Source: an uncultured Rhodospirillaceae bacterium
GTDB taxonomy: Bacteria; Pseudomonadota; Alphaproteobacteria; Rhodospirillales; Magnetospirillaceae
Length of the DNA stretch: 46,501 bases
Direction: 5' to 3'
Assembly: GCA_903901915.1 (NCBI GenBank)
Contig: CAIUSV010000076.1
Location: 1 to 46,501, forward strand
This document shows positions 15,767 to 23,654 of the stretch, piece after piece; position 1 is the first letter of the stretch; each line of letters opens with the position of its first letter. The translations under genes and the position numbers were made by a program. The notes under the pieces are model-generated. The model searched no databases. It saw nothing but the letters and a program-made list of their open reading frames with translations, and was not told the origin of the DNA.

Positions 15767-17278
15767 ATGAAGGTTAATTCGGTTCTTTACGTCCGGCTGC
15801 CGTGCTGGAAGATCTATCCGGGCGGCGTCGTTCAGGTTGCCGATTTCGTGCACAAGCGACATCCCGAAATTCGCCAGCACATTCTCGATCTGGCGGTGGT
15901 GCCACCGGCCCGGCGACGTCAGGCCATCAAAGACGCGATGGCTTCCATCAACCCGGACGTGGTCGGGTTCTCGTGGCGCAACATGCAGTCGTTCGGCCCG
16001 CATCCCGAGGATGACGCCCTCGACATCGTGATGGATTTCGATCATTCGCCCAACCCGCTCCAACGCGCGGTCGCCGCGTTCAAGGCGCTGGGCATCATTT
16101 GGGACTACGCCGCCAACCGATTGCGTAATTTTGGCTACATGAAGCTGGTACGGCGCACGCTTCCCAAGTCCAGAATCGTGGTGGGCGGCACGGCGGTCAC
16201 CATTTTCGGCAAGTATGTCATCGAGAAATGCCCCCCCGATTCCATCGTCTGCATAGGCGAGGGCGAAGACCTGATGGTCTCGGTGGTAGAGGGTTTCGAG
16301 CGCCCCGCCGGCGACTACTATTACAAGGATGCCGCCGGGAAGGTAACCCATAACAAGCGTGCGGCTGTCCTTGACATCGCCAACGAGTCCTCAGCCATCG
16401 ACTTCCCCTACGTCGAATCGATCTTCCCTTCCTTTAGCCAGTATATCGACCACGACCTGGGAATCGGCGTCAACACCAAGCGCGGTTGCCCGTACCGCTG
16501 CAACTTCTGCCTTTACAACCGCATCGAAGGCCCCGATCAGCGTTATCGCGATCCCGCCGAGATCGGCAAGGAAATCGAGATGCTGAACCGCCGCTATGGC
16601 GTCAAGCGCATCTGGTTCACCGATGCCCAGTTCTGTTCGACCCTGCCCAGCACCCTGCATGTCGAGAAGATCCTCGACGAAATGCTGGCCCGCGGTACCG
16701 ACGTGCGGTGGTCGGGCTATCTGCGGCTCAACTACATCACCCCGGAGATCGCCCGCAAGATGCTGGCGTCGGGCATGAGCAGCGTTGATATCTCTTTCAC
16801 CGGCTCGCAGGAGCTGATCGATAAGATGACGCTGGGCTATTCGCTCGACCAGCAGATGGCGGCACTGCGGATGTTTCGCGAAAACGGCTACACCGACCAG
16901 AAGATCAAGCTCTACATTCCGCTCAATGCACCGGGGGAAACCCGCGAAACGCTGCGGATGACCATCGAGAAGATCCGGGGCCTGTACGATATGTTCGGCC
17001 GCGACAACGTGCTGCCGTTCATCTTCTTCCTCGGCATCCAGCCGGGAACGCCGGTGGAATCCGAGTTGATCGAGGGCGGCTACCTCAAGGCCGGCTATAA
17101 CCCGCTGACGCTCAATCCCTTCATCATCAAGCGACTGCTCTACAATCCCCAACCACTGGGACGCACCATCGCCAGGGCATATCTCGAAGCGGCCCAGGCG
17201 CTGGATGTCGCCGGCGATTATGTCGGACGTCTCACCCTCGATATCCTGGAGCGGGAACTGGCGCGCGCGGACACCTGA
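15767..17278 (+). CDS. B12-binding-domain radical SAM protein
   Basis: 503 residues from ATG 15767, which has GAAGG about 13 bases upstream; a TTG at 15728 would add 13 residues. The N-terminal 190 residues resemble the Rossmann-like cobalamin-binding domain of class B radical SAM proteins (INPDVVGFSWRN, VVGGTAVTIFG), without the DxHxxG cobalamin-ligand motif. The radical SAM CxxxCxxC motif appears as RGCPYRCNFC near residue 245, followed by the GE-like and SAM-binding segments of the half-barrel. Such enzymes perform radical methylations, cyclisations or C-C bond changes in cofactor, lipid or natural-product pathways. The neighbour five bases downstream is an alpha/beta hydrolase. The substrate is unknown. 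Confidence 0.85.
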   Translation: MKVNSVLYVRLPCWKIYPGGVVQVADFVHKRHPEIRQHILDLAVVPPARRRQAIKDAMASINPDVVGFSWRNMQSFGPHPEDDALDIVMDFDHSPNPLQRAVAAFKALGIIWDYAANRLRNFGYMKLVRRTLPKSRIVVGGTAVTIFGKYVIEKCPPDSIVCIGEGEDLMVSVVEGFERPAGDYYYKDAAGKVTHNKRAAVLDIANESSAIDFPYVESIFPSFSQYIDHDLGIGVNTKRGCPYRCNFCLYNRIEGPDQRYRDPAEIGKEIEMLNRRYGVKRIWFTDAQFCSTLPSTLHVEKILDEMLARGTDVRWSGYLRLNYITPEIARKMLASGMSSVDISFTGSQELIDKMTLGYSLDQQMAALRMFRENGYTDQKIKLYIPLNAPGETRETLRMTIEKIRGLYDMFGRDNVLPFIFFLGIQPGTPVESELIEGGYLKAGYNPLTLNPFIIKRLLYNPQPLGRTIARAYLEAAQALDVAGDYVGRLTLDILERELARADT

Positions 17279-17283
17279 ACATC

Positions 17284-18054
17284 ATGTGGCTGGAGATCGG
17301 GGCAAAGCGCGTCTTCACCGCCACCGGCGGCCGTGATTTTGATCCCGGCCTGCCGGCGGTGGTTTTGGTCCACGGCGCCGGCGGCGACCATTCGGTGTGG
17401 GACGTGCAGAGCCGGGGGCTGGCCGAAGGAGGCCGCGCGGTGTTGGCACCCGACCTACCCGGCCATGGGTACTCCGACGGCCCCGCCCTGACGTCGATCA
17501 CCGCCCTTGCCGACTGGTTGACCAGACTGCTGGACGCCGCCGGACTGGGGCGCGCGGCACTAATCGGCCATTCCATGGGGGCACTGGCGGCACTGGATGC
17601 CGCCGCCCGCCATCCCGAACGGGTGCGGGCCGTCGCCCTGCTGGGCGCCGCCGCCGCCATGCCGGTGCATGGCGACCTGCTGACCGCCGCCCGCGACGAC
17701 GTCCCCACGGCGGCGGCGATGATTACCGCCTGGGGCTATTGTGCTGACCATCCCCCCGCCCCCGAAATCGTACGCCGCGACCGCAGTCTGCTGGAAAGCT
17801 CGGCCCCCGGCGTTCTGCACGCCGACCTCGCCGCCTGCGACGGCTACCGCGATGGGCAGTCCGCCGCCGCCGAACTGCGCTGCCCGGCAACGGTGATCGT
17901 CGGCGGCAATGACCGCATGAGCCATCCCAAGGCCGGCAGTGCACTGGCCGAGGCGATCGCCGCCAGCCGGACGATCGTTCTCGCCGATACCGGCCACATG
18001 ATGATGGCGGAACGGCCCCAGGCGGTGCTTGACGCCCTGCTGACGGCGGTCTGA
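17284..18054 (+). CDS. Alpha/beta hydrolase coupled to the radical SAM gene
   Basis: 256 residues, alpha/beta hydrolase fold. The HGAGGDHSVW oxyanion segment is near residue 25, the nucleophile elbow GHSMGA near 96, an acid residue lies in the GGNDRM segment near 212, and the catalytic His in DTGHMMM near 237. The start is five bases after the radical SAM stop, so the pair is almost certainly one transcript. Related folds act as esterases, haloperoxidase-like enzymes or thioesterases; the sequence does not separate these. Confidence 0.88.
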   Translation: MWLEIGAKRVFTATGGRDFDPGLPAVVLVHGAGGDHSVWDVQSRGLAEGGRAVLAPDLPGHGYSDGPALTSITALADWLTRLLDAAGLGRAALIGHSMGALAALDAAARHPERVRAVALLGAAAAMPVHGDLLTAARDDVPTAAAMITAWGYCADHPPAPEIVRRDRSLLESSAPGVLHADLAACDGYRDGQSAAAELRCPATVIVGGNDRMSHPKAGSALAEAIAASRTIVLADTGHMMMAERPQAVLDALLTAV

Positions 18055-18197
18055 ATCCTCGCTCGGCGCGCCGATTATGACGATCGGCGACACGGCCCGC
18101 CCTCAGGCGGCATCGGAATCGCAGTCGTATTCCAGCAGGTGCTAAGGCTTGCCCGGCTTATCCATGGCAGTGGCGACGAGGGGTGCGCTTGCTCATG

Positions 18198-18623
18198 TCA
18201 ATCGAATCCGGGCTTGGAACCCCGCAGACCTTTTACCACCGAACGCTTTGCCTTGCCCTCCAGGCGGCGTTCCTTCGAGCCGAGGGTCGGCCGGGTCGCG
18301 CGCCGCTTGGGCGGCGGCGGCTTGGCCGCTTCGCGGATCAACTCCACCAGCTTGGCCAGCGCCTCGGCCCGGTTGCGCTCCTGGCTGCGATGGGCCTGGG
18401 CGGTGATGACGATGACACCGTCCAGGGTCAGACGGCTTCCCGCCAACTTTTGCAGCCGCACGCTCACATCGTCGGGAAGCGAGGGAGAGCGCCGGGCGTC
18501 AAAGCGCAGCTGAACCGCGGTTTCGACCTTGTTGACGTTCTGCCCGCCAGGCCCCGACGAGCGGACGAAGCTCTCGTCGATTTCCTTCTCGTCGATGCTG
18601 ATGCGGTGGGTGATCTCTATCAT
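18198..18623 (-). CDS. arfB: Alternative ribosome-rescue factor ArfB (peptidyl-tRNA hydrolase)
   Basis: 141 residues, the typical ArfB/YaeJ/ICT1 length. The catalytic GGQ is in SSGPGGQNVNKVET near residue 27, and the C-terminal 40 residues are the basic tail (KPPPPKRRATRPTLGSKER) that enters the empty mRNA channel of stalled ribosomes. ArfB hydrolyses peptidyl-tRNA on non-stop complexes when tmRNA is insufficient. ATG 18623 gives the usual start MIEITHRISIDE; a much longer reading in this frame runs antisense to the copper-protein gene and should be ignored. It converges with the alpha/beta hydrolase gene and diverges from the copper-protein gene. Confidence 0.95.
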   Translation of the reverse strand: MIEITHRISIDEKEIDESFVRSSGPGGQNVNKVETAVQLRFDARRSPSLPDDVSVRLQKLAGSRLTLDGVIVITAQAHRSQERNRAEALAKLVELIREAAKPPPPKRRATRPTLGSKERRLEGKAKRSVVKGLRGSKPGFD

Positions 18624-18674
18624 GGCGGCAAAATAACCTAACCGGCCGGCAATTGGGAGAGGCGGCCGGGCGGC

Positions 18675-18703
18675 TTGCGCTCGGATCGATCCGGATCGAT
18701 AAT
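18675..18703 (+). promoter_or_regulatory. Promoter of the copper-protein gene with repeats in the spacer
   Basis: TTGCGC at 18675-18680 and GATAAT at 18698-18703 are 17 bases apart. The spacer and -10 box hold CGGATCGAT twice (18682-18690 and 18692-18700), each overlapping the palindrome GGATCGATCC. A repressor or activator could bind here; the arrangement is suggestive but unproven. Confidence 0.45.
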
Positions 18704-18737
18704 CCGCGCCATCGTTAAGGATTTGAAGGGGGAATAC

Positions 18738-19172
18738 ATGAACCGTCGCGAAGTCCTCGCCGCCGCCGGAACCGTCGCCGCGGCCGCTTTCGTCGCTCCC
18801 GCCATGGCCGCCGACCATGACCATCACCATGACCACGGCGTAGCGGCCAAAGCCGGTCTCACCGCGAGCGCCCTGGACTGCGTCGCCACGGGGAATGCCT
18901 GCGTCGCCCATTGTCTCGACTCGTTCATCGCCGGCGATACCTCGCTGGCGATCTGCGCCAAGACGGCCGAAGACGTGGTCGCCGTATGCGCCGCCTTGGC
19001 CAAACTGGCGGTGGGAAAATCGCCACATCTGGCCGCCTATACCAAGGTCGCCATCCTGGTCTGCCGGGACTGCGAAAAGGAATGCCGCAAGCATGCCGAC
19101 AAGCACCCCACCTGCAAGGCCTGCGCGGAGTCCTGCGCCGCCTGTGCCGAGGAGTGCGCCAAAGCGGCCTGA
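18738..19172 (+). CDS. Tat-exported four-helix-bundle copper-storage protein (Csp1-like)
   Basis: 144 residues. The N-terminus MNRREVLAAAGTVAAAAF is a twin-arginine signal with a likely cut after PAMA (about 25), so the protein folds in the cytoplasm and is exported. The mature part has a His-rich DHDHHHDH start and at least 13 Cys placed along four helices, including CxxxC and CxxC pairs (CVAHC, CRDCEKEC, CKACAESCAACAEEC). This is the pattern of Csp1 (DUF326) proteins, tetramers that store many Cu(I) ions inside the bundle, first described from a methanotroph. It sits between arfB and an iron permease and has its own apparent promoter. SD GAAGGGGG precedes the ATG. Confidence 0.9.
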   Translation: MNRREVLAAAGTVAAAAFVAPAMAADHDHHHDHGVAAKAGLTASALDCVATGNACVAHCLDSFIAGDTSLAICAKTAEDVVAVCAALAKLAVGKSPHLAAYTKVAILVCRDCEKECRKHADKHPTCKACAESCAACAEECAKAA

Positions 19173-19234
19173 CGAGCGCCATCTCCCGGCGGAAACGACC
19201 TTGGCGCCGTCCGCCACTTGATGTTGCGACGCAA

Positions 19235-19290
19235 TTGCAATTGGCGGGGCGACGCAGTATACGTCCGTGACATGGTGGCGATTTCGCCAC
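19235..19290 (+). promoter_or_regulatory. Promoter and leader hairpin of the FTR1 permease gene
   Basis: TTGCAA at 19235-19240 and TATACG at 19258-19263 are 17 bases apart. Directly after the expected transcription start lies a perfect 7-bp hairpin, GTGGCGA at 19275-19281 with TCGCCAC at 19284-19290, about 20 bases before the start codon. It may act as an operator or an mRNA structure near the SD. Confidence 0.4.
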
Positions 19291-19309
19291 GTAACGGAGG
19301 GTACCCGCG

Positions 19310-20185
19310 ATGGCGCGCGCTTGGTCGATCGGCATTACCACGGTGGCATTGCTGGCCGCCTCCCTGATTCTGGCGGATGGGGGATACTGGGGCACCTTTA
19401 CCCAATCCTTCCTCATCCTGGTACGCGAAGGCTTCGAGGCGATGCTGGTGATCGCCGCCCTGATCGCATCGCTTCACCGCGCCGGGGCAACCGACAAGGT
19501 CAGGGTGGTTCATATCGGTATCGCCTGCGCGCTGATCGCCAGCTTGCTCACCGCCTGGGCATCCTCGGCGGTGGTCGAGGATGATGGCCCCGGCAAGGAG
19601 CTGATGGAAGGCGGCACCCTGCTGCTGGCGGCGGCGGTGCTGTTCTACTGCTCGTACTGGCTGTTCGCCCGCCGGGAGGCCGCCCGCTGGCAGAGCTACG
19701 TCCAGCAGCGGGTCGATCGGGCGTTGTCGGGCGGGCGACTGTTCGCCCTTGGCTTTGCCGCCTTCCTGGCGGTTTACCGCGAAGGGGCTGAAACCGTGCT
19801 GTTCCTCCACGCCCTGTCCGCCGGGGGACCGGAACGGCTGTCGCCGCTGCTGGCCGGAATCGGCGTGGCGATGGTGGCGCTTTGGGGGCTTTATGTCGCC
19901 ATGCGCGCCATGTCCACCCGCCTGCCACTGGGAGTGTTCTTCACCGCCACCGCCGGGCTGCTCTATACCCTTGCCGTGACCTTTGCCGGCAAAGGCGTGG
20001 TTGAATTGCAGAACGCCAAGGCATTGTCCATCACCCCGCTGGAAGGCTGGCCCAGCATCGACTGGCTCGGCCTGTTCCCCACCGCCGAGGGCGCCGCTGC
20101 CCAAGCCATTCTGATTATCCCCCTGCTGTTCGGACTGGCGATGGTGCTGCGCTCCCAGCGCACGAATAATCGGGCGGAAACATGA
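19310..20185 (+). CDS. FTR1-family high-affinity iron permease
   Basis: 291 residues with seven predicted membrane helices, the first serving as signal anchor. The two diagnostic REXXE iron-path motifs are visible as REGFE (about residue 41) and REGAE (about 157). Loop acidic residues VVEDDGPGKE lie near 90. The family takes Fe(III) produced by a ferroxidase, as in EfeU or yeast Ftr1; no EfeO/EfeB or multicopper oxidase gene is adjacent, so the oxidation partner is elsewhere or the copper protein upstream is linked only by position. SD GGAGGGT precedes the ATG at 19310. Its place near mamX and mamZ suggests a link with magnetosome iron, which is an inference. Confidence 0.92.
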   Translation: MARAWSIGITTVALLAASLILADGGYWGTFTQSFLILVREGFEAMLVIAALIASLHRAGATDKVRVVHIGIACALIASLLTAWASSAVVEDDGPGKELMEGGTLLLAAAVLFYCSYWLFARREAARWQSYVQQRVDRALSGGRLFALGFAAFLAVYREGAETVLFLHALSAGGPERLSPLLAGIGVAMVALWGLYVAMRAMSTRLPLGVFFTATAGLLYTLAVTFAGKGVVELQNAKALSITPLEGWPSIDWLGLFPTAEGAAAQAILIIPLLFGLAMVLRSQRTNNRAET

Positions 20186-20232
20186 TCAAACCGATAGCTT
20201 TGGTAAAAAATCAGCAGAATACGGAATAGCAC

Positions 20233-20269
20233 TTCAACAATGCCGTCAATATCGCTAATTAATTGCGGC
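20233..20269 (+). promoter_or_regulatory. Putative promoter/operator of the porin gene
   Basis: TTCAAC (20233-20238) and TAATTA (20256-20261) are 17 bases apart. Overlapping them is an interrupted dyad, GCCG-T-CAAT at 20242-20250 with ATTGCGGC at 20262-20269. A regulator binding here would cover the -10 box. Seen by eye only. Confidence 0.35.
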
Positions 20270-20302
20270 AATCGGGACGTTCGGAAATCGAGGGGGAATC
20301 TG

Positions 20303-21694
20303 ATGCCTAAGCTTGATATCGGCCACCGCAAGGGGCTGGGGATGCTGACCGCGTCCCTGGTTGCGCTGACCGCCACGGCGATGCCGGCCCATGCCGGAGA
20401 GGATTGCGAGGAAACGCCCCAGGGATTCTGGGAGCGTGATACCCTGCTGGGCTCGTTCGACGGCAAACGCACCGAGTTGTGCAAGCACGGCATTCAGTTC
20501 GGCGCGACCTATACCGGCGAGATCCTGGGCAACCCCACCGGTGGCTTGAACAGGGGCGCCAAGGGCCAGGGCCGCACCGAACTCGACCTCGACTTCGACC
20601 TCGAAAAGCTGCTGGAATTCAAGGGAACCACCGTCCACGCCAGCGCCATGTGGATTCACGGCGGCCGGATGAGCGGCAAGAACATCGGCAACCTGATGTC
20701 GGTCAGCAACATCGAGGCCATTCCCGCCTTCCGCCTGTTCACGCTGTGGGGCCAACAGAACCTGTGGGATGACGCCGTCAGCGTGCGTCTCGGCCAGATC
20801 GCCGTCGATGACGAATTCGTGGTCAGCAAGCTGTCATCGGTGTTCGTCAACAGCACCTTCGGGTTTCCCTTCATGATTTCGGGCAACCTGCCCAGCGGTG
20901 GACCGGCCTTTCCCCTGCCATCGCCGGGAGCGCGGCTGAAGCTGGCGGTAACCGATGAAATCTCGGTGATGGGGGCGGCGTTCAGTGGCGATCCCGCCGG
21001 AAAGTTCGACGTCCGCGATCCCCAATGGCGCAACCATGACGGCACCACCTTCAGCTTCTCGCGCGGCACCTTCTACATCACCGAAGGCGCCTGGGCGGTG
21101 AACCAAGCCAAGGATGCCGAGGGCTTGCCGGCCAGCTACAAGCTGGGCGTCTGGTACCACAGCGCCCGTTTCAACGACCAACACTTCGACAATCTCGGCC
21201 AGTCCCTCGCCGATACCAACACCACCGGGGTCGGCAGGCCGGTGCGCGGCGATGGCGGCATCTATCTGGTCATCGACCAGATGCTGACCAAGGAGGGATT
21301 GGGAGTATTCCTGCGGACCGGCGCCAGTCCGTCGGATCGCAATCAGGTCAGCTTCTACGTGGACGGCGGCGTCAGCCACAAGGGGCTGATTCCCGGCCGC
21401 GACGACGACACCCTGGCGCTGGGCGTCGCCTACGCCCGTCTCAGTGACGGTCTGGCCGGACTGGACCAGGACACAAGGCGGATCAATGGCCAGCCGAACC
21501 GGCCGGTGCGCGACAGCGAGACGGTGATCGAGCTGACCTATCAGGCGCAGCTGACCCCGTGGTGGACGCTGCAACCCGACGTCCAGTACGTCATCAGCCC
21601 CGGCGGCAACATCCCCAACCCGGCCACCGGCACCCGCCTGACCCCCATCGGCGACGCCGCCATCTTCGGGGTGCGCACCGCGGTAAAATTCTAG
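20303..21694 (+). CDS. OprB-type carbohydrate-selective porin
   Basis: 463 residues from ATG 20303, which has GAGGGGG upstream; an earlier Met at 20240 lacks this. A Sec signal peptide is clear, with the hydrophobic core GMLTASLVALTATAMPAHA ending near residue 31. The mature protein starts with a polar GFWERDTLLG segment and continues as alternating beta strands typical of a 16-stranded OprB barrel, ending in VRTAVKF with the C-terminal Phe needed for outer-membrane insertion. Family members let sugars or other small solutes through the outer membrane; beside an iron permease the cargo could be different. It is convergent with mamZ. Confidence 0.87.
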   Translation: MPKLDIGHRKGLGMLTASLVALTATAMPAHAGEDCEETPQGFWERDTLLGSFDGKRTELCKHGIQFGATYTGEILGNPTGGLNRGAKGQGRTELDLDFDLEKLLEFKGTTVHASAMWIHGGRMSGKNIGNLMSVSNIEAIPAFRLFTLWGQQNLWDDAVSVRLGQIAVDDEFVVSKLSSVFVNSTFGFPFMISGNLPSGGPAFPLPSPGARLKLAVTDEISVMGAAFSGDPAGKFDVRDPQWRNHDGTTFSFSRGTFYITEGAWAVNQAKDAEGLPASYKLGVWYHSARFNDQHFDNLGQSLADTNTTGVGRPVRGDGGIYLVIDQMLTKEGLGVFLRTGASPSDRNQVSFYVDGGVSHKGLIPGRDDDTLALGVAYARLSDGLAGLDQDTRRINGQPNRPVRDSETVIELTYQAQLTPWWTLQPDVQYVISPGGNIPNPATGTRLTPIGDAAIFGVRTAVKF

Positions 21695-21719
21695 CGAGGG
21701 CAGATTCCCGAGCGGAGAA

Positions 21720-21745
21720 GGGCGCTCAGCCGAGCCTGAGCGCCC
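21720..21745. terminator. Bidirectional hairpin between the porin and mamZ genes
   Basis: A perfect 10-bp stem, GGGCGCTCAG at 21720-21729 with CTGAGCGCCC at 21736-21745, and a 6-base loop, lies between the convergent porin and mamZ genes and overlaps the mamZ stop codon. No T-run follows on either strand, so it is a strong structure but not a textbook intrinsic terminator. Confidence 0.55.
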
Positions 21746-23654
21746 TAAGCACGTTGCCACCGCGCCACTGATGGACGCGGTACCACAGCAACAGGACGAC
21801 GGCGGCGGCATAAAGGTAAGGCTCGCCGTTCTCGTGATTGGCCGCGAAGATGAAGTGCAGCGCCACCAGACAGTTGATCACATAGGTGGCACTGTGCAGC
21901 GCCTTCCACCGCTTGCCACCGATCCGCTTGATCTGGTTGTCGGCCGAGGTAAAGGCCAGTGGCAACAGCAGGCAAAACGCCAGCAGGCCCAACAGAATGA
22001 AAGGCCGCTTGGTGATATCGGCCCCCATGTCGCCGAAATTCAGCGCCCACTCCAGGGTGACATAAGCGACGACATGCAGCACCGCATAGAAAAAGGCAAA
22101 CAGCCCGACCATGCGCCGGTATCTCGCCAGACTTCTCAGCCCCAGCACCTCTTGCACCGGCCGCATCGCCAGTGAAATGATCAGGAAGGTGAAAGCCCAG
22201 TCACCCAGATAGCGGTTGACGAACCCCACCGGCGCCTCGCCCAGAGAACCGCTGGTGAAATACCCCTCGATCACGCTGCGCCCCAGCAGCCAGACGAAGG
22301 GCAGTGCCGCAGTCAGGAACACCAGCGGTTTCCAGTCCACCTTGCGGGTCGATTTCAAATGATGGTCGCTGGTTTCGTCGATGCCGTTCAACAGCAGCCA
22401 ACCGGCGTAAAGCGTCACCAGCATCTTGCCCGTCCCCATCAGGACGAAGGGCGCCCGCGGCCCCAAGGCATCGAAGTAATAGCCACCACTCTGCACCAGC
22501 ATGACGGTGCCGATGCCGCCGACCAGATAGCCCGCCCCCACCATCGACCCCAGGATCGGCTTGGGCGACACATCGACCGTCAGCACCTGAAGCGTCACCG
22601 AGCAGCCGGCATGGCCGATACCGACCATGATCAGCGGCAACGCCACCAGCCAGTTGAAGGGGTTGGCGAACATTCCCAGCCAGATATAACCCACCGCCGC
22701 CAGCGACAGGCTGGCGCCAATGGCGGAAATACGGCTGTGACGCTGGATGAACCCCTTCCACAACGGCACCGCCGCCAGAACCGCCAGCCCCAGCAGACCG
22801 ACCATCACCGCGGCATGGGCGGTAGCGAAGGTGCGCGTCACCCCCACCAGATCCGACACCGAAATGCACCACAGCGAGAAGAACAGGCTGAGAATGATGA
22901 CATCGGCCCGGGTATAGAAGGCGGCGGCGAACGCCAGTTGCATGCGCGGATCGCCGCTGACCACCGCCCAAACCTGTTTCAGGGGATGGACATCGCCGTC
23001 ATGAACCGGCGCGACGTCCTTCAGGGTGGCGCGGGTCATCCGAAAACCGGCAACCCCCGCCAGCAGCGGCAGCGACATGATGATGAAGACGCCGCCGTGA
23101 TATTCGGCCATCTGCATGACGATGGCCGACAGCATGGTGCCGCCGAACACCATCATGAACACAACGTTGCCCAGTAGACGCGGTCGGTTGGCATGGGAGG
23201 ACACATCGCCCACCAGGGTGGAAAGCTGGAGCTGCACGGTATCGGCGCCAACCGCCACCGCCACCCGGGTCAAGTAGAACAGCGCCAGCCCGCCGGTACC
23301 GACGGTCAGCCCCACTTCCAGGCTGACCAGCGACAGTGCCGCGCCGATGATGGCGATCAGGAAGCCGGCCGCGATGATCCGGACCCGGCCGATGCGATCG
23401 GACAGCAGGCCGAACCAGCCGACACAGATGATCGAGACGATCTCGGCCACCACCTGAATGTCGGCGTTGATCGCCCCCTCCTTCTCGAAGGCGATACCGA
23501 AGATCTTATCCAGCAGCAGCGGCTGGATGGCGACGCACAGCGCCGCCACCAAGGCACCAATGGTCACCAACAGGTAGATCACGTTCCATTGCGCCGGGGT
23601 GAATCCGGTCTCGGTTGCCGTGGCGGCGCTGTCGGCTTCACCGTTCCTCGGCAT
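21726..23654 (-). CDS. mamZ: MamZ-like fusion: MFS transporter plus YedZ-like ferric reductase domain
   Basis: 642 residues. Residues from about 18 to 420 are a 12-helix MFS transporter with the loop 2-3 signature GLLSDRIGRVRI near 82. Residues from about 440 to 640 form a second, YedZ/ferric-reductase-like membrane domain with His residues in AVLHVVAYV and LHSATYVIN and in LHFIFAANHE that could bind haem. This fusion is characteristic of MamZ, which in Magnetospirillum gryphiswaldense works with MamX and MamH in magnetosome iron redox control and crystal maturation. ATG 23654 has a G-rich SD and overlaps the mamX end by 17 bases. Downstream there is no ftsZm; the next gene is the convergent porin. 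Confidence 0.87.
   Translation of the reverse strand: MPRNGEADSAATATETGFTPAQWNVIYLLVTIGALVAALCVAIQPLLLDKIFGIAFEKEGAINADIQVVAEIVSIICVGWFGLLSDRIGRVRIIAAGFLIAIIGAALSLVSLEVGLTVGTGGLALFYLTRVAVAVGADTVQLQLSTLVGDVSSHANRPRLLGNVVFMMVFGGTMLSAIVMQMAEYHGGVFIIMSLPLLAGVAGFRMTRATLKDVAPVHDGDVHPLKQVWAVVSGDPRMQLAFAAAFYTRADVIILSLFFSLWCISVSDLVGVTRTFATAHAAVMVGLLGLAVLAAVPLWKGFIQRHSRISAIGASLSLAAVGYIWLGMFANPFNWLVALPLIMVGIGHAGCSVTLQVLTVDVSPKPILGSMVGAGYLVGGIGTVMLVQSGGYYFDALGPRAPFVLMGTGKMLVTLYAGWLLLNGIDETSDHHLKSTRKVDWKPLVFLTAALPFVWLLGRSVIEGYFTSGSLGEAPVGFVNRYLGDWAFTFLIISLAMRPVQEVLGLRSLARYRRMVGLFAFFYAVLHVVAYVTLEWALNFGDMGADITKRPFILLGLLAFCLLLPLAFTSADNQIKRIGGKRWKALHSATYVINCLVALHFIFAANHENGEPYLYAAAVVLLLWYRVHQWRGGNVLRALRLG

Noticed and set aside
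18624-19217. Long upstream extension of arfB on the minus strand
   Set aside because: The extension runs antisense through the copper-protein gene; ArfB homologues start at MIEI, matching ATG 18623.
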